Shown here: piece after piece, positions 34,893 through 43,645 of the stretch
Position numbering within the stretch: the stretch's first letter is position 1
Layout: each line of letters starts with the position of its first letter
Source: BOG-933 sp037132135
GTDB taxonomy: Bacteria; Pseudomonadota; Alphaproteobacteria; Azospirillales; Azospirillaceae
Length of the DNA: 64,000 nt
Reading direction: 5' to 3'
Assembly (NCBI GenBank): GCA_037132135.1
Contig: JBAXPR010000005.1
Coordinates: forward strand, 10,700 to 74,699
Notes under the pieces: model-generated
Seen by the model: only the letters and a program-made list of their open reading frames with translations
Told to the model about the DNA's origin: nothing
Databases searched by the model: none
Made by a program: the position numbers and the translations under genes

Positions 34893-36065
34893 ATGCCCGT
34901 TCTCAACCGCATCGCCGCGTACCATGACGAAATGGTCGCCTGGCGCCGCCACCTTCATGCCCATCCGGAAACCGCGTTTGAGGAAGTCGCGACCGCCGAC
35001 TTCGTCGCCGGGCGTCTGGCCGGTTTCGGCATCGAGGTCCATCGGGGATTGGCGGGAACCGGTGTGGTTGGCGTCCTTAGCGCCGGCACCGGCGCCGGCA
35101 CCGTCGGTCTGCGCGCCGACATGGACGCGCTGCCGATGGATGAGCAGAACCGCTTCGAGCACGCCTCGCGCCACCCCGGCAAGATGCACGGCTGCGGCCA
35201 CGACGGCCACACCGCGATGCTGCTCGGCGCCGCGCGCTATTTGGCCGAGACGCGCAATTTCGACGGCACCGTCCACCTGATCTTCCAGCCCGCCGAGGAG
35301 GGCGCGGCCGGCGGCAAGGTGATGATCGAGGACGGCCTCTTTGAGCGTTTTCCCTGCGACTCCGTGTTCGGCCTCCACAACTGGCCCCAGCTGCCCGTGG
35401 GCAGCTTCGGGGTGCGCGCCGGACCGATCATGGCCGCGGCCGACCATTTCGATATCACGGTCACCGGCAAGGGCGCCCACGGCGCCATGCCCCACCACGG
35501 CATCGACCCGGTGCTGGTCGCGGCCCACATCGTCACCGCGGCCCAGGCCCTGGTCAGCCGCGACACCGACCCCGTCGATACCGCGGTGGTCAGCTTCACG
35601 GTGATTCGCGGCGGTTCGGCCTTTAACGTCATCCCCGACGAGGTCGTGATGTCAGGCACCGTGCGCAGCTTCAAGCCCGCAACCCGGGACGCCCTCGAAG
35701 CCGGCCTCGCCCGGGTCGCCGAAAATGTTGCCGCCGCCTTTGGCGCCAGCGCCGCGGTCAATTACGAACGCTCCTACCCGGCGACGGTCAACAGCGCCGC
35801 CGAGGCCGACTTCGCGGCGCTGGTGGCGGCCCGGGTGGTCGGACCCGAGCGGGTGCTCCGCACCGTCGCGCCGTCGATGGGCGCCGAGGATTTCGCCTTC
35901 ATGCTCCAGCGCCGGCCCGGCTGCTATGTCTGGCTCGGCCAGGGCGGCGGCCCCGATTCCTGCATGATCCACAACCCCCGCTACGACTTCAACGACGAGA
36001 TACTGACCATCGGCGCCAGCTACTGGGCCCTGCTGGCCGAAGCGGCCCTGCCGCGGCGCCTCTAG
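34893..36065 (+). CDS. M20D amidohydrolase (hippurate hydrolase / N-acyl-amino-acid hydrolase type)
   Basis: A 390-residue metalloamidohydrolase. Metal-binding motifs are HGCGHDGHTA, LRADMDALP and FQPAEEGAAGG, with a C-terminal HNPRYDFND block, and a lid domain sits in the middle (about 185-295). It probably removes an acyl group from N-acylated amino acids in the cytoplasm. ATG 34893 follows AGGAA; an upstream in-frame start at 34854 has no ribosome site. It is a single gene divergent from the BON pair and convergent with the caspase cluster. Substrate unknown. Confidence 0.93.
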   Translation: MPVLNRIAAYHDEMVAWRRHLHAHPETAFEEVATADFVAGRLAGFGIEVHRGLAGTGVVGVLSAGTGAGTVGLRADMDALPMDEQNRFEHASRHPGKMHGCGHDGHTAMLLGAARYLAETRNFDGTVHLIFQPAEEGAAGGKVMIEDGLFERFPCDSVFGLHNWPQLPVGSFGVRAGPIMAAADHFDITVTGKGAHGAMPHHGIDPVLVAAHIVTAAQALVSRDTDPVDTAVVSFTVIRGGSAFNVIPDEVVMSGTVRSFKPATRDALEAGLARVAENVAAAFGASAAVNYERSYPATVNSAAEADFAALVAARVVGPERVLRTVAPSMGAEDFAFMLQRRPGCYVWLGQGGGPDSCMIHNPRYDFNDEILTIGASYWALLAEAALPRRL

Positions 36066-36263
36066 CGGCGATCATAGATCATCGCCAGCCGAATCAAGAA
36101 CTGTTGCAGGCGCCATTTCGTGTGGCGTGTTGGCATTTGCGCCATAATGCCGGACTTAGGAGCCGGCACAGTCCCGCCCATCCCATTCAGCGCCTGAACG
36201 AGATGGGCAGGGCCGTGCCAAATCAGGCCCCCCTGGAGGGCCTGGCCGCCCGTTTGTGCCGGT

Positions 36264-36890
36264 TCACCGGGTAACGGGCGGCGGCTCGATCCAGTCTGTG
36301 GACATCGCCGGATCAGCCTCTGGTTGCCTGTCCGCAGAGGTCTTGGCTGTCTCTTCGCCCGACGACTTCCTGTCCCTGGTTGTGTGCCTTGACGGGTGGT
36401 GCCGGTTCGGGTGCTTGCTCCGCTCCAAGGCTGCCAGGCGCACCGGGATTTCACGCAACAGATTGATCCCGTAGCAGGTATCTGTGCCGGACTCGGCGCA
36501 CCTCAAAGTCCCCGGTGGGTGAGTGGCGGCAATGGACCCGGCAATCCGGTAGTAATGATTGGCGGCGTCGTAATGCCTGAGCCCCTGGGCTGCGGCACCC
36601 AGCCAAAACCAGGCAATGTCCTCGGAAACTCCAACCTTCAAAACATCTTCGGCGAGCGGCTGCCAATTCTTCTGTGAATATAGCTGAGCCGCGTGGCCAC
36701 GCACCAGAGCCCAGGACACAATACAGTTAACCCCGCAATTCAATATCGCTTTGCCGTTCTTGAACGAGTCCATGACGGCGACGCGCTCTGCCTCGGTCCT
36801 GAACTCATACTGATTGGCACAACCCGCAAGTGCCAGCAGACCGATACCCAGACCCGCAATCCGAGGTGCTAAACGTCGCAAACTGCTCAT
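36264..36890 (-). CDS. Lipoprotein of unknown function coupled to the caspase gene
   Basis: A 208-residue lipoprotein with lipobox LALAGC at about residue 24. The mature part has two short helices with a CGVNC pair, then a TPR/SEL1-like helical hairpin (DIAWFWLGAAAQGLRHYDAANHYY), and an Arg/Pro/Ser-rich disordered tail. ATG 36890 overlaps the caspase stop (ATGA), and AAAGGAA lies just upstream. The tight coupling suggests it works with the caspase-like protein in the periplasm. I do not recognise a family. Confidence 0.72.
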   Translation of the reverse strand: MSSLRRLAPRIAGLGIGLLALAGCANQYEFRTEAERVAVMDSFKNGKAILNCGVNCIVSWALVRGHAAQLYSQKNWQPLAEDVLKVGVSEDIAWFWLGAAAQGLRHYDAANHYYRIAGSIAATHPPGTLRCAESGTDTCYGINLLREIPVRLAALERSKHPNRHHPSRHTTRDRKSSGEETAKTSADRQPEADPAMSTDWIEPPPVTR

Positions 36891-38506
36891 TTCCACATTC
36901 CTTTTCCTAGAGCACGGGCTTTGCTTTCGACATCCAGGTACTCTTTTGGTCCATCCCGATCGACCCTTGCCGCTCCGTTCAGCAGTATGGTCTGGGCAAG
37001 GTCCTGGTCCTGGTTGTTCAGGCAGACATAGGTACTCATGGTTTTTGGCCGGCATCGAACTTCAAGCTTTTTCGCCTTGACATAATTGACGAACCCGGTC
37101 GCCCATGGCCCCGGTTCGGCTCGAACTCCGTAGAGGGCGACCTGAACCCGGCCGACCACCAGTTTTGAAGCGTCAATTACCTGCTCGACCGGACCGCTGA
37201 CGAAGTGCTGCATTTGCCATTCGGGCCAGGGCACGACGCTTGTGCGCTCGACATAGCTCTCCCGGTTGCCCTGAAAGTCGACCTGCAACCAAGCTCGCCC
37301 GTCTTCCCCGGTGACAGCTCCCAATACCGGCAACTCCATGCTCTTAACCTTGCGAATCGGATCTGATCGCTGATCTGGCATACGAAAGAGCGGCACTTCA
37401 GCGTCGCCGACCACGACACGATCAAAATTTGGCTTGGTCAGAGCCGGGCGCGGGATCGAACGGTTGGAGTCAGGTGGCGAGCCAACCGGCAACCGGTCGG
37501 TCAGCGCAGATGACGGCTCAATCATAACGATTTGCGGCCCCTTCGCTCGCACACGGGCCAAGGCGGCAAAATGGCCGTTCGGATAAGTGTCGAGGTAGGC
37601 CTGATAGTCCGCGGCATTCGTACTGCCCCTGACGGCGTTCCAGAACTCGAACTCTGCGGCGCCAAGCCCATCCCCAGGCGCTGCTGCGGCAATGGCGGGC
37701 GCTGACGAGACTGCCTCCGCATGAAGAGGTGCGGGCGGCGGCGCCTTGAGATAAAATTCACCAAGCAGGGAGCCATATTCCCACGGCACCTGCTCGCGGT
37801 TTGTCGACTTCAGCACATCCTCCCGAACGCGTCGCAACATCATCGCGACTTCCAGGCCGGGGGTCTCGATATGCTTGAGCAGGGCCGTCGCGTACGGGCT
37901 GTTTCGCCCCTGACCATCCTCGGCAGTCGTCCCTTCCTTGGTCGCGTAGGAAATCAGGGTGCCTGCGGTCGCATCGATTCGCGTCAGGCCACGCCCGACC
38001 ATCGACCGTTTCCCACCGAGCGTGCCGGCCAGCGTATTGGCCAATGGATTGTCCCGGCATGCGTCCAGAAAGACAAGATTGGTCCGCGGAGCCGACTCCA
38101 ACTGCTGCAACACAACTCCGACGTCAACCGCCTCGAAGGTGATATCCCGTTCTCTGGAGAGCTTTGCGCCAACAGGGACCAGATAGTTTTGACCGCCAAC
38201 TTGAAGTCAATGGCCGGCATAGTAGAACAGACCGATGGAAGCGCCCTCCAGGGCATTGCCAAAGCTTCTGATCGCCCGATCCATTCCTGCCTTATCCAGG
38301 TCGGTCCAGACCGCTGTCTCAAACCCCAGGCGCTTAAGCGCCTCTGATATTGCCATGGCATCATTGCGGGGATTGGGCAGCACCACCGTGTTTTGGTACG
38401 CCGAGTTGCCAATGACCAGCGCCACTCGCTTCTCCGCTAAGGCGGGCCGCGAGCTTGAGCTGATTACGATCAGCGCCAAACCGACAAAAAAGAAAAAGCG
38501 CGTCAT
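36887..38506 (-). pseudogene. Secreted caspase-like (C14) protein, SH3-like and SNase-like domains, interrupted by TGA
   Basis: The reading frame is 539 codons. A Sec signal peptide (about 1-24, ALA cleavage) precedes a caspase-like p20 domain with VALVIGNSAYQN, His99 in FYYAGH and Cys150 in FLDACRDNP. A linker, an SH3-like region (about 350-420) and a C-terminal SNase-like domain (about 440-539, ending YLDVESKARALGKGMWK-like) follow. Codon 100 (38207-38209) is TGA. The family has Gly here (YYAGHG), and TGA is one base from GGA. Downstream the same frame continues as LQVGGQNYLVPV, so there is no frameshift. The ATG at 38506 has AGGA 6 bases upstream. It may be a pseudogene, a sequencing error or a suppressed stop. 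The lipoprotein gene overlaps its end. Confidence 0.82.
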
Positions 38507-38887
38507 GACAATCCTGTATGCCACGGTGTTCCCTTGCGAACCATGCTTTTTCGTCCAGCAGCGCCGCGACCCCCAACCCTATTCTCGAAACACACACTTG
38601 GGTATGGTAAGCGAAGGCGATCTGATTATCATTGAGCGTATATTGCTTGTCAACAGTTGCTACTATCATCCATTATGATTCGTATCGGCTGTCTAGGTAC
38701 CGGTATGATAAAACTAAAGATAGCTATACCACATATTTTTCCGGCATTGATTCAACTATTATGGTCGCACTGCTATCTGGAGTAGATGCATGAACTCTCA
38801 TTTGATACTTATGAAGCAACCGCTCACGGTACGGGAATTCACATCACCATGCTGGTGTCAGAAACGGAAACCTCGGGGGACTCGCCC
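38507..38887. other. AT-rich divergent intergenic region
   Basis: 381 bases lie between the leftward caspase gene and the rightward SEL1 gene. GC content is visibly much lower than in the rest of the window (many TATT, CATTAT and AAACTAAAG stretches). It should contain both promoters, but no -35/-10 pair with acceptable spacing was found. No RNA gene or repeat recognised. Confidence 0.5.
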
Positions 38888-40573
38888 ATGACTAGAATGA
38901 TCATTCTTCTGGTTCCACTCTTGATCATAGCGACAGCTTTTCCGTGTATTCCACAAGATAGCGGCGCAAAACAAAGAATTGATCCTATCTTGGTCTCCAC
39001 CTGCCCAAAAATCAGTGAATTCCCCGATGATCTGTCGACCGCTTTAAAAATATCATCGGATGTATTGTCGCCGTGTAAAAAAAATGCAGAAAGTGGTGAT
39101 ATTAACGCCCAATCGATGATTGGACGGCTTTACCACAATGGCTGGGGTGTCGAGAAAGACTATCAGGCTGCATTTGCATGGTCATTGAAAGCGGCAGAGC
39201 AGGGAGATATTTATGCTCAGGAGCGCCTTGGCTTCATGTATTATAGCGCCCACGGAGTTGCAAAAAATTATGAGGAATCCGCAAGGTGGTTCCATATGGC
39301 CGCCGAAAAAGGGGATGCACTTTCACAGTTCTATCTGGGAGTTATCGCTAACCATAAGTGTCATCTGACTTGCGAGAGCTGTCTGATCGATTGGTCGCAG
39401 TGTGGCAACATGCTCGACTGGTTTCAAAAGGCCGCAGACCAGGGGTATGGGCCGGCGCAGAGCGCCCTTGCAAATAACTTGAGGTATAGCAAGGGGAATT
39501 ATTCAGAGGCCGCCAAGTGGTTTCGCAAGGCCGCCACACAACAGGACGCCTATGCTGAGTTTCAGCTCGGATTGATGTATCAAGATGGTAAGGGGGTAGC
39601 AAAAGACAGTGTCGAAGCACGAAACTGGTTCAGACTTGCTCTTGAGCACTCCCGCGTTCGTGCTGAGCGCGGCGAGGGAGTCCCCCAGTTCGTCGTCGGA
39701 TTGATTTACAAGAATGGCTATGGGGTGCCCAGAAACTACGTCACCGCATACCTGTGGCTGACCCTCGCCGCGTCGCAAGGAATCGGGAACGCCCAGGCGA
39801 ACATCCGGGATCTGGAACGTCGAATGCCCGCCAACCTGATCACGGAGGCGCAGCGGCTGGCAAAAGGCTGGCAGCCCGGGGAGGGCCGTTCGGCGGAGGC
39901 CGGCCATGACCCCATAGGGGCGCGCCCTCATGTCGGCGCAGGGCTGATCATTTCGAACAGTGGCTTGGTCTTGACCGTGGCCGATATTGTAACGGAATGC
40001 GCTGTCATCTTCCTCCGAATCCAGGGCCATGATCATCCCGCCACGGTCGTCGCCACCGACATCCGCAATAATCTGGCATTGCTCAAGATCGATTTCCCAT
40101 CCGAAACGCTCCCGGCGCTGCGCCTTGCAACAAAGGTCGGTGACCGCTCTTTCGTTTATACCCCCTCTGTTGCCGCCCCGGTGCCATCTGGTGATGCCGT
40201 CATTGCTGGAATCATCAGCGGACTTTCCGGGCTCGGCAATGACAGCCGCTTATTGCGTTTGTCGCATCCGTTTCAGACCGGGATGGCCGGGTCACCCGTC
40301 TTTGATCAGCTGGGGAACGTCATCGCTGTTGTTGCTGGACCAACAAAAAGTTCCGCAAAAGCATCCGCCAATGCGCCGGATGATCCGGGGGACACCTCGG
40401 CGGTCAAGTCCTCGGTCATTGGAAACTTTCTTGACGCCGCCGGAATTTCTTATCATCCAGCCCCCCCCGAATCCCCCGTGCCCCTGTCGGGTCTTCGTGA
40501 CAAGGCAAAGGCTCTCACCGTTCATGTCGGGTGCCAGGAACGCGGACCGGCCCCGGAAAAACCTCCGGGCTGA
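38888..40573 (+). CDS. Secreted SEL1-repeat protein with a pseudo-trypsin domain
   Basis: A 561-residue protein with a signal peptide or anchor (about 4-22). At least six SEL1 repeats follow (about 65-330; AQSMIGRLYHNGWGVEKDY, AEFQLGLMYQDGKGVAKDS, QFVVGLIYKNGYGVPRNY). A C-terminal HtrA/trypsin-like fold spans about 345-525. Compared with HtrA, the His of LTNNHVV is Asp366 (LTVADIV), the Asp of NDLALLKI is Asn395 (NNLALLKI), and the Ser of GNSGGP is Ala467 (GMAGSP), so it should be inactive. ATG 38888 is preceded by GGGGGA. The gene is divergent from the interrupted caspase and lies in the lowest-GC part of the window, which suggests transfer. A binding or scaffold role is inferred. Confidence 0.85.
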   Translation: MTRMIILLVPLLIIATAFPCIPQDSGAKQRIDPILVSTCPKISEFPDDLSTALKISSDVLSPCKKNAESGDINAQSMIGRLYHNGWGVEKDYQAAFAWSLKAAEQGDIYAQERLGFMYYSAHGVAKNYEESARWFHMAAEKGDALSQFYLGVIANHKCHLTCESCLIDWSQCGNMLDWFQKAADQGYGPAQSALANNLRYSKGNYSEAAKWFRKAATQQDAYAEFQLGLMYQDGKGVAKDSVEARNWFRLALEHSRVRAERGEGVPQFVVGLIYKNGYGVPRNYVTAYLWLTLAASQGIGNAQANIRDLERRMPANLITEAQRLAKGWQPGEGRSAEAGHDPIGARPHVGAGLIISNSGLVLTVADIVTECAVIFLRIQGHDHPATVVATDIRNNLALLKIDFPSETLPALRLATKVGDRSFVYTPSVAAPVPSGDAVIAGIISGLSGLGNDSRLLRLSHPFQTGMAGSPVFDQLGNVIAVVAGPTKSSAKASANAPDDPGDTSAVKSSVIGNFLDAAGISYHPAPPESPVPLSGLRDKAKALTVHVGCQERGPAPEKPPG

Positions 40574-40608
40574 GACTGCCGTCCCGGCCGGTTGTTTCAC
40601 CGGGTCAA

Positions 40609-42363
40609 TCAGACCATGGCGCGATAGAGCGCTTCGAGGTCACGGGTATAGCGTTCGGTGTCGAACAGCGGCGTGGTCAGGCGGTTGCCAGCCAGAACGG
40701 CGCGGACCCCGCCCAGCCGGACCGGATCCAGCGCGAGGCTGAGCGCGAGGGCCTCGTATTCGGCCGGCGACGCCGCGATCAGGCCGGGCAGACCGATCGC
40801 CGTCAGAAGACTGGCCGCGACCCGGCCGGGAAAGCCGGCACCGGCACAGGTGACCGCCGGCGCCCCGGCCCACAACGCGTCGCTGACCGTGGTGTGCCCG
40901 CCATAAGGCAGCGTATCGAGCACGAGGTCCGCCAACCGGTAGCGCGCCAGATGCCGGGCCAGCGGCAGATCACGGGCGAACACCAACCGGTCGGCACCGA
41001 CCCCGGCGGCCACGGCCCGGTTGCGCAGCGCCAGTTCGACCCAGGGGTTGGAGGCGAACAGCCACAACACGCTGCCTGGCACCCGCAGCAGCAGCCGCAT
41101 CCAAAGCGCGAAAAAGGCCGGAGTGAGCTTATAGGCGCTGTTGAAACAGCAGAAGACGAAGCCTTCATCGGGCAGGCCGCACTCGGCCCGGCCGGGCGGC
41201 GGCTCCGCGATCGGGCGCTGGCGGTCGTTGGGCTGGTAACACCCGGGCATGAGCGCGAGCCGTTCGCTGTAGAAGCGCTGATGGCCAGGCGGAATGACCA
41301 CGGCATCGGCAATCAGCCAGTCGACGAAGCCGGCGCCGCTGGTGCCGGGATAACCGAGAAAGCTGACCTGCACCGGCGCCGGCCGAAAGGCCAGGATGCC
41401 GGCCCGGGTACCCTGGGTGTAGCCCTTGAGATCGACCAGGATGTCGATACCGTCGCTGCGGATCCGGGCGGCGGCGTCGCGGTCGGACAGCGCCCGCACC
41501 GGAACGAAGTGATCGACCGCCGCCAGCAGGCGCCGCCGCATCGGGCTGACGTCGTCCGGGCCGGAGGAATAGGCGAAGATTTCAAAGGCCGCGCGATCGT
41601 GGCGCTCGAACAGTTCGACGACCAGATAGGCGGTGGCGTGCTCATGATAGTCGGCCGAGAGGTAACCGACGCGGAGTCGCTCCCCCTCGACCCTGGCCTT
41701 CGCCGGCACCGGCGGCAGGCGGGCCGCCGCCGCGACCTCGCGCCAGCGGCTCCAGGCCCGGGCAACGGCCAACTGGTCGGCGGGCTCCGAGTCGATGGTG
41801 AGCAGGATGAAGGGCGGCACGTCGGCCGCCCCCCGGCGCACCAGCGAGAGCAGCCGCTGTTCCAAAGCCTCGATTCCGGTCCAGTCGCAGGTCTGGCGCA
41901 GCTGATAGATCAGCAGCGCCAGGATTTCGGCGTCATCAGGATCGATCCGGAGCGCCCGGCGGTAGGCCTCGACCGCCGCCTCAGCCTGACCCTGGGCCTG
42001 AAGGTTGAGGCCGAGCGCCTTCAGCGCCACGGTTCCGGCGGGATCACAGCGGGCGGACTCGCGAAAGGCCTGACCGGCGAGGTCGAGCCGGTTCAGCTTC
42101 TTGAGCGAGAGGCCGAAATTATAGAGCACGTCGGCCTGATCGGGCACCGCCTTCAACGACTGGACGAAGCACTTGACCGCCTCGTCCGGCTTGTTGAGGG
42201 CGTTGAGCGCGAGGCCGAGACCGCTCAGGCCCCGGGCATCGGCCGGCGCCTGGGCGAGCAGGCGCCGGAAGCCCTCGGCCGCCTCCAGGTGCCGCCCGGC
42301 GGCGAGGTCGGCGCGGGCTTCGGCGAGCAGGGCTTCGTCGTAGTCGGCGGTATGGCGCGTCAT
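40609..42363 (-). CDS. TPR-containing GT41 glycosyltransferase (SPINDLY/OGT family)
   Basis: A 584-residue protein. N-terminal TPRs (about 8-150; AGRHLEAAEGFRRLLAQAP and related 34-residue units) are followed by the two Rossmann halves of family GT41. Matching OGT motifs include LRVGYLSADYHEHATAYLV, VDLKGYTQGTRAGILAFRPA, YKLTPAFFALWMRLLLRVPG and the nucleotide-binding HTTVSDALWAGAPAVTCAG. GT41 enzymes attach GlcNAc or fucose to Ser/Thr of proteins; bacterial members often modify flagellins or surface proteins. The target here is unknown. It lies 25 bases after the TIR gene on the same strand, so the two are probably one operon. Confidence 0.92.
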   Translation of the reverse strand: MTRHTADYDEALLAEARADLAAGRHLEAAEGFRRLLAQAPADARGLSGLGLALNALNKPDEAVKCFVQSLKAVPDQADVLYNFGLSLKKLNRLDLAGQAFRESARCDPAGTVALKALGLNLQAQGQAEAAVEAYRRALRIDPDDAEILALLIYQLRQTCDWTGIEALEQRLLSLVRRGAADVPPFILLTIDSEPADQLAVARAWSRWREVAAAARLPPVPAKARVEGERLRVGYLSADYHEHATAYLVVELFERHDRAAFEIFAYSSGPDDVSPMRRRLLAAVDHFVPVRALSDRDAAARIRSDGIDILVDLKGYTQGTRAGILAFRPAPVQVSFLGYPGTSGAGFVDWLIADAVVIPPGHQRFYSERLALMPGCYQPNDRQRPIAEPPPGRAECGLPDEGFVFCCFNSAYKLTPAFFALWMRLLLRVPGSVLWLFASNPWVELALRNRAVAAGVGADRLVFARDLPLARHLARYRLADLVLDTLPYGGHTTVSDALWAGAPAVTCAGAGFPGRVAASLLTAIGLPGLIAASPAEYEALALSLALDPVRLGGVRAVLAGNRLTTPLFDTERYTRDLEALYRAMV

Positions 42364-42388
42364 GACCGGTGGCTATCGTCGTAATCGG

Positions 42389-43402
42389 TCAAGGACAACG
42401 GGGAGCGAGGGTGACGACCGGCAGGCCGAACGCCATCAGCGGATTTTCCGGCGCCATCACCTCCCGGAGCGGCCGTCCCGACTGCAGCACCAGCACCAGC
42501 CCGGGCGGCGTCGCGGCGATGGCCCGGGCGAGGCTGTCAAAAAGAGGCGGATCGAAATCCAGCCGCCGGGCAACAAAGTCGAAATTGGCCACCGCTGCCC
42601 GCAGGGTTGGCGCCGTGCCGAGGGCGCGATCGAACAGCTCGAGTTCGACCGGCGACGAGGGCAGCGCCGTGGCACAGCCGATGGCGCGCAGCAATTCGCT
42701 GATCAGGCCGCGCCGGGTCGCCGCCTGGGGGCTGCCGATGTCGACAACGGCCAAACCGGCGATGCGCCGGCCAAGGTGCCGGAGAAACGTCCCGGGCTCG
42801 ACCGCGGGATCGATCACCAGATTGACCGAGCGGCCAGCCGCGACATGGCCGATCACCGCGTCGCAGGCCTGCAACCAGCTGACAGCGCCGACGCCGAGGC
42901 GCGAACGGCAGGCGGCCAGCAGCTGATCCCAGGGCGGAGCGCGGCGATCGTTGCGCATGTCGATGATCAGAGATTCGGGAATGTCGATGCCGTCGGGCAG
43001 CGGGCAGGCGTCGCGCCGCACCGGAATCACGAGGCCGCTGCGAAAATCGGCATCCCGCCCGAGGGCATGGCGCAACTGGTCGAGGCAGGAGACATTGGCG
43101 AGATAATCCTTGCTGAGCACGACGATCTGCCGTTCGGCCTGATCCTGCGCCGCGAGCAGTTGGTGGGCCAGCCTGGCGCCGACCGCCGAGCGCTCGGTGT
43201 CGACCAGCTCTTCGCCGCCGCCGGCATGGAGCAGCGGCGTATCGGCACCGCCGGCAACCAGGACCGGCACCAGCTGGTTCTCGACCCAGTCGGCCTGATC
43301 GCGGCTGAAGCTGATGAAGAGATTTGAAATCGGCGCTCCGCTTGAGGTCCCTTGGGCCCGCGACGTGCCGCGGTAACCGAAACTGCCAAAACCCATCGCC
43401 AT
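42389..43402 (-). CDS. TIR-domain protein with Gln at the catalytic Glu position
   Basis: A 337-residue protein. The TIR domain (about 25-150) shows NLFISFSRDQADWVENQL (box 1), AERQIVVLSKDYLANVSCLDQL (alpha-D region) and a Trp-rich end. In TIR NADases the motif is S-x-x-Y-x-x-S-x-x-C-x-x-E-L; here C106-L-D-Q109-L, so the NAD-cleaving Glu is Gln. The C-terminal half (about 165-337) has a Rossmann-like pattern (VNLVIDPAVEPGTFLRHLG, LAVVDIG) without a visible P-loop. ATG 43402 follows GGGGGA. The neighbour is the GT41 gene. A non-enzymatic adaptor role is inferred; an overlooked catalytic residue remains possible. Confidence 0.8.
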   Translation of the reverse strand: MAMGFGSFGYRGTSRAQGTSSGAPISNLFISFSRDQADWVENQLVPVLVAGGADTPLLHAGGGEELVDTERSAVGARLAHQLLAAQDQAERQIVVLSKDYLANVSCLDQLRHALGRDADFRSGLVIPVRRDACPLPDGIDIPESLIIDMRNDRRAPPWDQLLAACRSRLGVGAVSWLQACDAVIGHVAAGRSVNLVIDPAVEPGTFLRHLGRRIAGLAVVDIGSPQAATRRGLISELLRAIGCATALPSSPVELELFDRALGTAPTLRAAVANFDFVARRLDFDPPLFDSLARAIAATPPGLVLVLQSGRPLREVMAPENPLMAFGLPVVTLAPRCP

Positions 43403-43645
43403 AAGCCAAATCCCCCACGAGCACAAGGCGGCCATTCTAACCCGGCCGCCGGGGAGGGTCCACTCCGTTCGCGACACGCCCCGGGACTGGTGCGCCGCCG
43501 CCGCCATGATCCGGGGCGATCCCGGCTAAGCACCCGTTTTCAGGGCGGGAATCCTTGACGGCAGCGCCGGCTTGACCTGATGATCGGCCGGTGCGACGAT
43601 TGGGCGCGCCGGCCCCTGACGCCCAGAGAGCAACCAGGACGCTTG

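Noticed and set aside
38180..38209. Selenocysteine at the caspase TGA codon
   Set aside because: The family has Gly here, there is no Cys homologue at the position, and no stable hairpin of SECIS type follows the TGA.
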